From contig NZ_JAZHOH010000001.1 of assembly GCF_040419245.1 (NCBI RefSeq), positions 3,348,001-3,412,000 of the forward strand: DNA of 64,000 nucleotides. Reading direction: 5' to 3'. Source of the DNA: Ewingella sp. CoE-038-23. Lineage in GTDB: Bacteria > Pseudomonadota > Gammaproteobacteria > Enterobacterales > Enterobacteriaceae. Positions 16,683-24,646 of the stretch are shown here, one piece after another (positions within the stretch are counted from its first letter, which is position 1; the number at the start of each line of letters is the position of its first letter). Position numbers and translations under genes: made by a program. The notes below the pieces were generated by a model that did no database searches, was not told where the DNA came from, and saw only the letters and a program-made list of their open reading frames with translations.

Positions 16683-17492
16683 ATGGGCCATATCTTTTAC
16701 CAGCTTGCCCGCTGGCTCGGTCTGCTTTCTCCCGCGGAATATCACTATCCGGCGATGGATATCCAGCTTCCCGGCGACCGTCATTTGCACCTGGTTGGCA
16801 GCATCCACATGGGCACCATGAATATGCAGCCCCTGCCAGATATCTTGCTGAAACGGCTGTCGCAGGCCGACGCGTTGGTTGTCGAAGCCGACATCAGCGA
16901 GGCGGAATCGCCTTTCGGCATCGCGGAAGATCTCTCGCCACTTAGCGAGAGGCTGACTGAGCAGCAATATTTGCAGGTGGAGAGACTCTGCGAGGAGTTG
17001 GGGACATCTATCTATAGCCTGAATCACCTGCCCTGCTGGCAGGTCGCGCTGATGCTACAAGCCGGTCAGGCCCAGCGCCTTGGGCTGCGCGGCGAATACG
17101 GCATTGACTATCAGCTATTGAAAGCCGCACGGCGCGAGCAGAAGAAAATCATCGAGCTGGAAGGCCCGCAGGAGCAGCTCACCCTGCTTCAGCAACTGCC
17201 GGACGACGGCCGTTCGCTGCTGGAAGACACCCTGACTCACTGGCACACCAACGCGCGGCTGCTGCAAACCATGATCAGCTGGTGGCTGGAATCCCAGCCC
17301 AGCCAAAGCATGGAGCCGCTGCCCAACACCTTCAGCAATGACCTGTACGACGTGCTGATGAATCAACGCAACCTACGCTGGAAGCAGCAACTCAACGCCC
17401 TGCCGCCCGGTAAATACGTGGTCGCCGTCGGCGCGCTGCATCTGTATGGCGAAGGCAACCTGCCGGATATGCTGACAGCGGATCGGCGCTGA
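16683..17492 (+). CDS. ybaP: TraB/GumN-family protein YbaP
   Basis: The 269-residue protein belongs to the TraB/PrgY/GumN (Tiki-like) family, whose members are putative metalloproteases. The family motif GSIHMG (about residue 39) and the C-terminal AVGALHLYGEGNLP supply the conserved His/Glu residues, and VEADIS lies between. The start at 16683 (MGHIFYQ) follows AAGGAG by 11 bases and gives a length near the 264 of E. coli YbaP; 38 upstream in-frame codons are not conserved. The function is uncharacterised. Confidence 0.92.
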   Translation: MGHIFYQLARWLGLLSPAEYHYPAMDIQLPGDRHLHLVGSIHMGTMNMQPLPDILLKRLSQADALVVEADISEAESPFGIAEDLSPLSERLTEQQYLQVERLCEELGTSIYSLNHLPCWQVALMLQAGQAQRLGLRGEYGIDYQLLKAARREQKKIIELEGPQEQLTLLQQLPDDGRSLLEDTLTHWHTNARLLQTMISWWLESQPSQSMEPLPNTFSNDLYDVLMNQRNLRWKQQLNALPPGKYVVAVGALHLYGEGNLPDMLTADRR

Positions 17493-17526
17493 GTTGGGTT
17501 TGTGCCTGAACAAGAACAAAACTCGA

Positions 17527-17653
17527 GATCCTCAAAATCATTCGAGTCAGATCAAGGCGGCAACTGAGGGAGCCCCTGGGAGCTTACACAAGTAAGTGTC
17601 TAGGGCGAGCGAAGGAAGCCAACGCAGAGCTGGCTTGAAGGATAAAGAGGATC
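17527..17653. repeat. ERIC element, 127 bp
   Basis: Outer inverted repeats GATCCTC (17527-17533) and GAGGATC (17647-17653) bound an element of exactly 127 bp, the canonical ERIC length. The core CTGGGAGCTTACACAAGTAA and GGGCGAGCG match the sequences of the standard ERIC primers closely. It follows ybaP by 34 bp and abuts the T-run end of chiX on the opposite strand. Confidence 0.93.
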
Positions 17654-17744
17654 AAAAAAGTGGCCAATATTGCTATTGGCCAGTCAAAGAGGAATTTCAT
17701 TTTATTAGTTATAGCTTCAGCATTTGTCTCTTGCGGGACAGAAC
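17654..17744 (-). ncRNA. chiX: ChiX small RNA
   Basis: The minus strand contains AATGAAATTCCTCTTTGAC, the single-stranded seed of E. coli ChiX (formerly SroB/MicM) that pairs with the chiP leader. The terminator hairpin TGGCCAATA/TATTGGCCA and a T6 run (17659 to 17654) follow. A 5' hairpin TGTCCC-GCAA-GAGACA (17740-17725) replaces the E. coli CCGTC stem, with different sequence and the same position. The ybaP-chiX-ybaK order is that of E. coli. The 5' end is estimated. The RNA is an Hfq-dependent repressor of the chitoporin gene in relatives. Confidence 0.9.
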
Positions 17745-17966
17745 ACTGGCAGTAGTAGGTTAGCAATCTGTATTGGGTCTTGGCAACAGACATTCGCTAG
17801 ACTAATATTTAACATTCGTTCAAGAAATACTCTTTATGCTTTACAATCAAAAGATTGAGCAGAGTTATTATTTTTCCGCTAATTAAGTCATCGTGAACGT
17901 CTGAGGCATTTTTACCCTCATAGACCCGGTGACTTTTTTTATTGGGATCTTTTGTCGGGGATGGAT
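17745..17966. other. chiX-ybaK intergenic region
   Basis: No gene is seen. It should hold the chiX promoter on the minus strand (a TTGCCA/TAACCT pair with an 18 bp spacer is a weak candidate) and the ybaK promoter on the plus strand. CGGGG (17956-17960) is the ybaK ribosome site. Confidence 0.4.
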
Positions 17967-18446
17967 ATGACGCCAGCAGTCAAATTATTGGAAAAAAATA
18001 AGGTGGTTTTTACCCTCCACCCTTATGAACACAGCAGTGATGAGACCCACTTCGGTGACGAAGCCGTGCAGAAACTCGGGCTGGATGCTAATCAGGTCTA
18101 TAAAACCCTGCTGGTTTCACTCAACGGTGACGCAAAAAATTTGGCCGTGGCCGTCACGCCAGTCGCCTCAATGTTAGACCTCAAGAAAGTCGCCAAAGCC
18201 CTTGGCGCGAAGAAGGCCGATATGGCTGACCCGCAGATTGCCCAGCGCGTGACCGGCTATCTGGTTGGTGGAATTAGCCCTCTGGGGCAGAAAAAGCTGC
18301 TGCCCACGGTTATCGATAGCCCGGCGCAAAGTTATGCCACCATTTTTGTCTCTGGAGGTAAACGCGGGCTTGATATTGAACTGGCTGCGGGCGATCTTTG
18401 TACCCTGCTGCGCGGAAAATTTGCCGACATCGCTAAAGTTGACTGA
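17967..18446 (+). CDS. ybaK: Cys-tRNA(Pro)/Cys-tRNA(Cys) deacylase YbaK
   Basis: YbaK clears Cys mischarged on tRNA-Pro by substrate-assisted hydrolysis in trans to prolyl-tRNA synthetase. The 159-residue product matches E. coli. Motifs include [12 protein letters not shown] (with the essential Lys), [13 protein letters not shown] and [19 protein letters not shown] 17967 is preferred over ATG 17961, which touches the GGGG ribosome site. ushA, which separates ybaK from fsr in E. coli, is missing. Confidence 0.96.
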   Translation: MTPAVKLLEKNKVVFTLHPYEHSSDETHFGDEAVQKLGLDANQVYKTLLVSLNGDAKNLAVAVTPVASMLDLKKVAKALGAKKADMADPQIAQRVTGYLVGGISPLGQKKLLPTVIDSPAQSYATIFVSGGKRGLDIELAAGDLCTLLRGKFADIAKVD

Positions 18447-18488
18447 CTGTTTCCGCTACTTACTACAAGAATAAAGGCTTAGATAGAG

Positions 18489-19706
18489 ATGACCGACCGT
18501 ACCGACCTCCCTACCCAACCCGTAGCCAGCGCCGCCAAGCGCACCGCCTTCGGGATACTCGGCGCAATCAGCGTTTCCCACCTGCTCAATGACATGATCC
18601 AGTCGCTGATTTTGGCGATTTATCCCCTGCTGCAAAACGAGTTTTCCCTCAGCTTTACCCAGATAGGCATGATAACCCTGACTTATCAGATAACCGCCTC
18701 GCTGCTACAACCTATTATTGGTTATTACACGGACAAGCATCCGCAGCCTTATTCGCTGCCGATTGGCATGGGCTTTACCCTCTCCGGCCTGCTGCTGTTG
18801 GCGGTGGCGCAGACCTTCCCGGTGGTGCTGTTAGCCGCCGCGCTGGTGGGCACCGGCTCCTCAGTCTTCCACCCGGAGTCCTCTCGCGTTGCACGCATGG
18901 CGTCCGGTGGCCGTCACGGTCTGGCGCAGTCGGTGTTCCAGGTGGGTGGCAACTTGGGAAGCTCGCTGGGGCCATTGCTGGCCGCACTGATTATCGCCCC
19001 TTATGGCAAAGGCAATGTGGCCTGGTTCTCACTGGCGGCCCTGCTGGGTATCGTGGTACTGCTGCAAATCAGTAAGTGGTATCGCCAACAGCAGCAGATC
19101 ATCAAGAAGCGCGGTCCCGTGGCGGGCAATATCACCGTGCTGCCGCGCCGCACGGTGGCGATGTCGATGGGTATTCTGCTGGTGCTGGTGTTCTCCAAGT
19201 ACTTCTACCTGACCAGCTTGAGTAGCTACTACACCTTCTACTTGATTCACAAGTTTGGCGTGTCGATTCAAAACGCGCAGATCCACCTGTTTGTGTTCCT
19301 GTTCGCCGTGGCGGCGGGCACCATTATTGGCGGGCCGATTGGCGATAAGATTGGACGTAAATATGTGATTTGGGCTTCGATCCTCGGCGTCGCACCTTTC
19401 ACCCTGCTGCTGCCCCACGCCAACCTGATGTGGACCAGCATTCTGAGCGTGATCATCGGCGTGGTATTGGCTTCGGCGTTCTCGGCAATTTTGGTGTTTG
19501 CGCAGGAGTTGATTCCGGGCAAAGTGGGCATGGTTTCTGGCCTGTTCTTTGGTTTGGCCTTCGGCATGGGCGGCCTTGGGGCGGCGGTGCTGGGCTACGT
19601 TGCCGACCGCACCAGCATCGAACTGGTGTATCAGATTTGCGCCTTCCTGCCGCTATTGGGGATTCTCACCGCATTCTTACCGAATATTGAACAAAAGCAG
19701 TCCTAA
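18489..19706 (+). CDS. fsr: Fosmidomycin resistance-type MFS efflux protein Fsr
   Basis: This 405-residue inner-membrane transporter (406 in E. coli) has twelve predicted TM segments. The N-terminal half includes VSHLLNDMIQSLILAIYPLL and the MFS A-like loop GYYTDKHPQPYS; the second half has GGPIGDKIGRKYVIW after TM8. Overexpression in E. coli confers fosmidomycin resistance; the natural substrate is unknown. It is 42 bp after ybaK. A 10 bp stem hairpin follows the stop. Confidence 0.94.
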   Translation: MTDRTDLPTQPVASAAKRTAFGILGAISVSHLLNDMIQSLILAIYPLLQNEFSLSFTQIGMITLTYQITASLLQPIIGYYTDKHPQPYSLPIGMGFTLSGLLLLAVAQTFPVVLLAAALVGTGSSVFHPESSRVARMASGGRHGLAQSVFQVGGNLGSSLGPLLAALIIAPYGKGNVAWFSLAALLGIVVLLQISKWYRQQQQIIKKRGPVAGNITVLPRRTVAMSMGILLVLVFSKYFYLTSLSSYYTFYLIHKFGVSIQNAQIHLFVFLFAVAAGTIIGGPIGDKIGRKYVIWASILGVAPFTLLLPHANLMWTSILSVIIGVVLASAFSAILVFAQELIPGKVGMVSGLFFGLAFGMGGLGAAVLGYVADRTSIELVYQICAFLPLLGILTAFLPNIEQKQS

Positions 19707-19720
19707 ACTTCTGCCTTTAT

Positions 19721-19746
19721 GCTGCCGATACTCCGTTATCGGCAGC
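19721..19746 (+). terminator. Perfect hairpin after fsr
   Basis: GCTGCCGATA (19721-19730) and TATCGGCAGC (19737-19746) form a 10 bp stem with a six-base loop, 14 bp after the fsr stop. No T tract follows, so it may be a 3'-end stabiliser or a Rho-dependent end rather than a true intrinsic terminator. Confidence 0.55.
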
Positions 19747-19936
19747 ACACTCACCTTGCCCACTGAAACATCGCTGTCCAAAACCCTGTGAAATGTCACT
19801 TTCATCTCGATTTACATCAAAATCGTTATTTTTTGACATTCAAGGCACATTTTTTTACACATCGGTCGCCGATATGCCATAAAATCATTAACACTCTCTT
19901 ACACTTTGCACTGACGCATAACTAGAAGGAGTATGG

Positions 19937-21628
19937 ATGCACAACTCTACGCCCTTGATAACCACCATCGTCGGCGGTTTGGTACTGGCCTTCCTGTTCG
20001 GGATGCTCGCCAATCGCCTTAAAATTTCCCCTCTTGTCGGCTATCTTGCCGCTGGCGTGCTTGCTGGCCCTTTTACTCCGGGCTTTGTCGCCGATACTTC
20101 TCTTGCTCCTGAGCTGGCGGAAATTGGCGTCATCCTTCTGATGTTCGGCGTAGGTTTACACTTCTCTCTCAAAGACTTATTGGCAGTAAAATCCATCGCT
20201 ATCCCCGGCGCAGTGCTGCAAATCGCGGTCGCGACGCTGCTGGGTATCGGCCTGTCACGCCTGCTGGACTGGGACTTGGCTGCCGGTCTGGTCTTCGGCC
20301 TCTGTCTTTCCACCGCCAGTACCGTGGTGCTGCTGCGGGCGCTGGAAGAAAGGCAACTGATTGACAGCCAGCGCGGGCAAATTGCCATAGGCTGGCTGAT
20401 AGTCGAAGACTTAGTGATGGTGCTGACGCTGGTTTTACTGCCCGCCTTTAGCAGCATGATGGAGAGTGAGCATTCAAGCTTTGGCGCGCTGGGTATGGAA
20501 CTGGCGATAACCATCGGCAAAGTGATCGCCTTTATGGTGCTAATGATGGTGGTCGGCCGCCGCCTGGTGCCGTGGATCCTCGCCCGCACCGCCAGTACCG
20601 GCTCGCGTGAGCTGTTTACGCTGGCAGTTCTGGCGCTGGCGCTGGGCATTGCTTATGGCGCGGTGGAGCTGTTCGACGTCTCCTTTGCGCTGGGTGCGTT
20701 CTTCGCGGGCATGGTGCTAAACGAGTCCGAACTGAGCCAACGCGCGGCGCACGACACCCTGCCGCTGCGCGACGCCTTCGCGGTGCTGTTCTTTGTCTCT
20801 GTCGGCATGCTGTTCGACCCGCTGATCATCATCCGCGAGCCTCTGGCGGTGCTGGCGACGCTGGGCATTATCGTCTTCGGTAAATCGATCGCCGCCTTCC
20901 TGCTAGTGAAAACCTTCGGCCACTCGCGGCGCACCGCGCTGACGATCTCTGTCAGTTTGGCGCAGATTGGTGAGTTCGCCTTTATCCTCGCGGGTCTGGG
21001 TATCACGCTCGGCATGCTGTCTGAGCATGGGCGCAATCTGGTGCTGGCGGGCGCGATCCTGTCGATTATGCTCAACCCGCTGCTGTTCACTTTGCTGGAA
21101 AAATATCTGGCGAAGACCGAAACAATCGACGATCAGAGCGTGGAAGAAGCTGTCGAAGACGAGAAGCAGATCCCCTTCGACCTGTGCAATCACGCCCTGC
21201 TGGTGGGCTATGGTCGCGTGGGTAGCCTGCTGGGCGAGAAGCTTCAGGCCGCGGGCATTCCACTGGTGGTAATTGAGAACTCCCGGCCACGGGTCGAAGC
21301 GCTGCGCGAGCAAGGTATCAGCACGGTATTGGGTAACGCCGCCAATCAGGAAGTGATGGATTTGGCCCGTCTGGACTGCGCCCGCTGGCTGCTGGTGACC
21401 ATTCCCAATGGCTACGAAGCCGGTGAGATTGTCGCCTCGGCAAGAACCAAACGCCCGAATATCGAGATCATCGCCCGCGCCCACTATGACGACGAAGTGC
21501 GTTACATCATGGAGCGCGGGGCAAACGAAGTGGTGATGGGTGAACGTGAAATCGCCAACAGCATGCTGAATATGCTGCATGTTGACGTAATGAAAGAAGA
21601 CGAAAAGCGGCCTTACTGCCCGATTTAA
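19937..21628 (+). CDS. ybaL: KefB/CPA2-family monovalent cation:proton antiporter YbaL
   Basis: This 563-residue inner-membrane protein has a twelve-helix CPA2 exchanger domain (residues 1-390) and a C-terminal TrkA-N/RCK domain that binds nucleotide (HALLVGYGRVGSLLGEKL, about residues 415-435). GLCLSTASTVVLLRALEER and DVSFALGAFFAGMVLNESE are typical KefB-family helices. It is close to E. coli YbaL (558 residues). An AGAAGGAG ribosome site precedes the ATG; another in-frame-shifted ATG 4 bp upstream is not used. Confidence 0.95.
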   Translation: MHNSTPLITTIVGGLVLAFLFGMLANRLKISPLVGYLAAGVLAGPFTPGFVADTSLAPELAEIGVILLMFGVGLHFSLKDLLAVKSIAIPGAVLQIAVATLLGIGLSRLLDWDLAAGLVFGLCLSTASTVVLLRALEERQLIDSQRGQIAIGWLIVEDLVMVLTLVLLPAFSSMMESEHSSFGALGMELAITIGKVIAFMVLMMVVGRRLVPWILARTASTGSRELFTLAVLALALGIAYGAVELFDVSFALGAFFAGMVLNESELSQRAAHDTLPLRDAFAVLFFVSVGMLFDPLIIIREPLAVLATLGIIVFGKSIAAFLLVKTFGHSRRTALTISVSLAQIGEFAFILAGLGITLGMLSEHGRNLVLAGAILSIMLNPLLFTLLEKYLAKTETIDDQSVEEAVEDEKQIPFDLCNHALLVGYGRVGSLLGEKLQAAGIPLVVIENSRPRVEALREQGISTVLGNAANQEVMDLARLDCARWLLVTIPNGYEAGEIVASARTKRPNIEIIARAHYDDEVRYIMERGANEVVMGEREIANSMLNMLHVDVMKEDEKRPYCPI

Positions 21629-21644
21629 CGCCTTTTCGACTAGC

Positions 21645-21673
21645 AAAAAGCCTCCCATATGGGAGGCTTTTTT
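21645..21673. terminator. Bidirectional intrinsic terminator after ybaL
   Basis: AAGCCTCCC (21648-21656), loop ATAT, GGGAGGCTT (21661-21669), flanked by A5 and T6. It separates ybaL from the convergent kinase gene, which ends 8 bp further on. Confidence 0.92.
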
Positions 21674-21680
21674 ATTTCAC

Positions 21681-22178
21681 TCAGCGATAAACCACCACCT
21701 GAAACCCTTCGTCTTCCGTCGGCGGGACAAAGTGGCTGGTGATGAAATCAAACTGCTGGTCGGTGGCGGCGAAGTCGTGCTCACCGGCCTGATTGCGGGC
21801 GCGGAGCCGGGCTTTGCACACCTCGTCGGGCACGTCGAGATAGTGCAGCTGGTTGTCAGCGCCGGACGCCTCGACAATCCCCTTCATCCATTGGCGGTTT
21901 GCTAGCGTATTGGCCGGGAAGTCGAGCACCACTGATATACCGGCTTGCAGCAAGACAATCAGGTGCGGGGCCATGGCGTCCCGTAGCTTGGCCGAGCAGC
22001 GCACGTAGTCGGCCACGCTATGCATCTCCTCGGCGTAAAGCCGCGCCAGCCACTGGTCTTCGCTAATAATCACCGTTAACGGGCGGGCAGCAAGCCGGGC
22101 AGACAGCGTAGATTTGCCCGAGGCAATTTTACCGCAGAGCAGGTGAAGAGTGGGAGTTTCCGTGGCGGTCTGGGACAT
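21681..22178 (-). CDS. AAA-type P-loop ATPase/kinase (zeta-toxin/chloramphenicol phosphotransferase-like)
   Basis: A 165-residue cytosolic protein with Walker A GKIASGKST (residues 16-24), a DXX-type motif SEDQWLARLY where small-molecule kinases place a catalytic Asp, and VVLDFPANT as Walker B-like strand. A lid segment RLRARNQAGEH follows. This is the layout of small kinases of the AAA_33/zeta-toxin group that phosphorylate diverse metabolites or antibiotics. No antitoxin-like gene adjoins it, so a toxin role is not supported. The substrate is unknown. It is the first gene of an accessory block between ybaL and gsk. Confidence 0.75.
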   Translation of the reverse strand: MSQTATETPTLHLLCGKIASGKSTLSARLAARPLTVIISEDQWLARLYAEEMHSVADYVRCSAKLRDAMAPHLIVLLQAGISVVLDFPANTLANRQWMKGIVEASGADNQLHYLDVPDEVCKARLRARNQAGEHDFAATDQQFDFITSHFVPPTEDEGFQVVVYR

Positions 22179-22292
22179 GCTTTCCTCGCTTTGCTGCTAG
22201 TAAATGAATCAAAAGAGTAGCACGCGCTGGGGCGAAGAGAGCTGAAAAATAAGGCCAGCAAGAGGGCTGGCCTTATTGAGTCAAATCAAGAG

Positions 22293-23039
22293 CTAAAGCT
22301 GCGAAAAGCCACCGTCGACTACCACTTCAGCCCCCAGCATGTAGCGAGATTCATCGCTGGCGAGGAACACCACCGCGTTGGCGATATCTTCGGCCTCCCC
22401 CAAGTGCCCGAGGGGAATTCGCGCCGCAATGCGCTGTTTGCCAGCGTCAACTTCAGCCTCTGTACCGCCGCTGCGCCCGTGGATAGGCGTATTCATCGCC
22501 CCCGGACTGACGGCGTTGACGCGGATTTTGCGCTCTAATAGCTCTGCCGACCAACTCCGCGCCAGCGATCGCACCGCCGCTTTGGAGGCCGAAAGCAGAG
22601 ACAGGCCCGGCGTGCCGACCTGATTCAGCCACGAGGTGTTGAGAATTACCGACGCGCCCGGCTGCAACAGCGGCGAAATCGCCTGCATGGAAAAGAACAC
22701 GCCCTTGACGTTGATATCCATCAGCTCGTCGTAACGCGCCTCGCTGGTACTCGCCAGCGGCGAGCCGAAGGCCACACCGGCGTTGGCAAAAAACGCGTCC
22801 AGTCCGCCAAACTCAGCGGATACTTGGTCGTGGATACGGCGCAGATCCTCTGGCGCCAGCACGTCAGCCTGAATCGCCAGAACATCCCCTACCAGCTGCT
22901 GTTTAATCTGTTGCAACTTCCCGGCATCGCGCCCGGTGATCGCCACCCGCGCCCCTTCGCGCAGCATTAATTTGGCCGTAGCTAAGCCAATGCCGCTGGT
23001 GCCACCGGTGATCAATACGCGTTTATTTTTCAATCTCAT
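22293..23039 (-). CDS. SDR-family protein with catalytic Tyr replaced by Leu
   Basis: The 248-residue protein has the NAD(P) motif TGGTSGIG (residues 11-18), FANAGVAFG, the Ser position in LNTSWLNQVG, and a C-terminal VDGGF. The YxxxK motif reads LSASK at the expected distance of 13 residues from the Ser, so the catalytic Tyr is Leu while the Lys remains. Classical SDR chemistry is therefore doubtful. The ATG at 23039 follows GGGAG and lies inside the end of the upstream amine-oxidase pseudogene (17 bp overlap). It is the last gene of a minus-strand set starting at 24991. Confidence 0.85.
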   Translation of the reverse strand: MRLKNKRVLITGGTSGIGLATAKLMLREGARVAITGRDAGKLQQIKQQLVGDVLAIQADVLAPEDLRRIHDQVSAEFGGLDAFFANAGVAFGSPLASTSEARYDELMDINVKGVFFSMQAISPLLQPGASVILNTSWLNQVGTPGLSLLSASKAAVRSLARSWSAELLERKIRVNAVSPGAMNTPIHGRSGGTEAEVDAGKQRIAARIPLGHLGEAEDIANAVVFLASDESRYMLGAEVVVDGGFSQL

Positions 23040-23918
23040 ACTGTGCTCCCTGAGTGGGTTGGTTTGATTGAGTTGTGAAAGTCGTAAAGCCCCGTGTCGC
23101 GGCGTCTATTGCCCCGGCGATATAACCCGGAAAGGCCGCCGACCACTCGCTAGCGATGCCCTGTAATCTCCCCTGCCAGGCGCCCTCGCGGATAAAAGCC
23201 TGAGGGATCGAATGACCCGGTTCCACGGTCAGATCGCTCGCCGTGGCGGTCAGCGGATCCTCGGCCCAGTCTTTGAAAAACTCAGCAACCGGATGCGACG
23301 CCTGCTCGCCAAACAGCCTGACCAACTGCGCACGGCAGAGATCTTTCAGGTTGCTTTCACTGGTGGTCCAGCGCGTTTTCGCCGGCATTCCCAGAAAGCC
23401 GAACAGTGCCGCAGCCTGCTCTGACGCCGAGGCATCGTGAATCTCAGCCATAGGGCCGACGGCTCTGCGTGCTTCCCCTGACAGCCCTTGCTGCCGCCAA
23501 AAAGGTCGGGAGTAAACTGCCACGTATTTGGCGTGCGGCGCCATCCAAGTGCCGGTATTGGCCCACTCTCTGGCGACGGATGCTGGCAGCGCGGGGGTGA
23601 AACGTAACCAGGATGTCGCGAAATAGGCCGGTGCAGGCCGCGCTCCAGCAGCATGTCGCCCTGCTCTTCTTGCGCGATAAGCTCAATATCAAGCTGTTGT
23701 AAAAGCTGTGCCAACTGGGTCTGAAAGGCTGGCCAGACCCACGTAGCGCCGAGATCAAAACGCTGAGTTTCATCTGCGGCGTGCAGCGACTGAATGCGCC
23801 CACCGGCCTGATCGCGCCCTTCAATCAGCAGATAATCCACGCCCGCCTGCTCCAAAAGCGCGGCGGCATACATTCCGCTCAGGCCGCCGCCAACAATGGC
23901 AACTTGCACCTGTCTCAT
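23023..23918 (-). pseudogene. FAD-dependent amine oxidase, disrupted by internal deletion and frameshift
   Basis: The first part (23918 to about 23595) encodes an FAD-binding start, VAIVGGGLSGMYAAALLEQ, then GGRIQSLH and DLGATWVWP, typical of flavin monoamine oxidases. The frame then becomes meaningless. From about 23600 another frame continues with FTPALPASVAREWANTG and TWMAPHAKYVAVYSRPFW, family C-terminal sequence to the stop at 23023. Together about 300 codons remain where related enzymes have well over 400, so a central segment is deleted and the reading frame broken at the join near CGTTTCACCCCC. The product cannot be a functional oxidase. It overlaps the upstream cupin gene by 4 bp. 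Confidence 0.82.
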
Positions 23919-24595
23919 TGCTTCACCGCCAATGTTTTCTGCCCGGGCAAATGGCCGGTTTTGATGTACAACAGCGCCCCGGCCTTGCCGGACACTAATT
24001 CAGGAAAGGTGCCAGCAGGAAGCCGCAGCCAACTGCCCGTGGAATAGGCGCTAGCGCCCTCTGTTATCTCTCCGCCCAGCACCAACAGCTCGGCCCCGGC
24101 CACCGGCTCACCGCTAAAAATCGGCTCTCCGGCGGCTAAGCTTTCCAGCCGCACCAGCTCATGCGCACTCTGGTACAGCGGGCAAATTTCACGGCCCTGC
24201 CGTTGCTGCCAGCGGCTTGCTTCCAAGGTATTGATGCGCACTCGCTGGGTATCCGCGGCGGCCATCTGCCGCAGTTTGACGAAAATCGTCGCCCCCGTTT
24301 TGCTGGAAGGCTGATGGGAAGAACCCGGCGGATTACGCAGATACCAGCCCGCCGGATAGTGCTGCTCCCCTTCGGAAAACACCCCTTCCAGCACCAAAAT
24401 TTCCTCGCCGTCAGGGTGCGAATGTGTGGGGAAATCTGAGCCCGCGTCATAGCGAACAATGCTGGTGGCCCGCGCCTGTTCTGCGCCAATGCGGTCTAGC
24501 ATGACGCGGTGAACGCTGGACTGCGGCGAGCTTACCCACTCATATTCATCTGCCGTGACCAGCGCGCGCAGAGAGAGGTCGTGATTGACTAACAT
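23915..24595 (-). CDS. ChrR-type cupin protein (bicupin)
   Basis: The 226-residue protein has two cupin halves. The first has metal-ligand signatures HSHPDGEEILVLEGVF and PGSSHQP, like the ChrR anti-sigma cupin domain. The second (about residues 130-220, AELLVLGGEITEGASAY) keeps the fold pattern but lacks the His ligands. There is no N-terminal zinc anti-sigma domain and no ECF sigma gene nearby, so an anti-sigma role is unlikely; oxidative sensing or a metabolic dioxygenase/isomerase role are alternatives. ATGA overlap with the amine-oxidase pseudogene suggests they evolved as a coupled pair. Confidence 0.78.
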   Translation of the reverse strand: MLVNHDLSLRALVTADEYEWVSSPQSSVHRVMLDRIGAEQARATSIVRYDAGSDFPTHSHPDGEEILVLEGVFSEGEQHYPAGWYLRNPPGSSHQPSSKTGATIFVKLRQMAAADTQRVRINTLEASRWQQRQGREICPLYQSAHELVRLESLAAGEPIFSGEPVAGAELLVLGGEITEGASAYSTGSWLRLPAGTFPELVSGKAGALLYIKTGHLPGQKTLAVKQ

Positions 24596-24646
24596 GATGC
24601 GTTTCCGATAAGAGAGCAGACCGGCGCAGCTAAGCGCCGGAAAAAA

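Noticed and set aside
17584..17793. Minus-strand 69-codon frame with a hydrophobic stretch
   Set aside because: It overlaps the chiX RNA and the ERIC element; the apparent membrane segment is the translated chiX seed and terminator.
21681..22178. Toxin-antitoxin system around the zeta-like kinase
   Set aside because: No small antitoxin gene lies on either side; the upstream 114 bp is non-coding.
23915..24595. ECF sigma/ChrR anti-sigma pair
   Set aside because: The cupin lacks the N-terminal zinc anti-sigma domain of ChrR and no sigma factor gene is adjacent.
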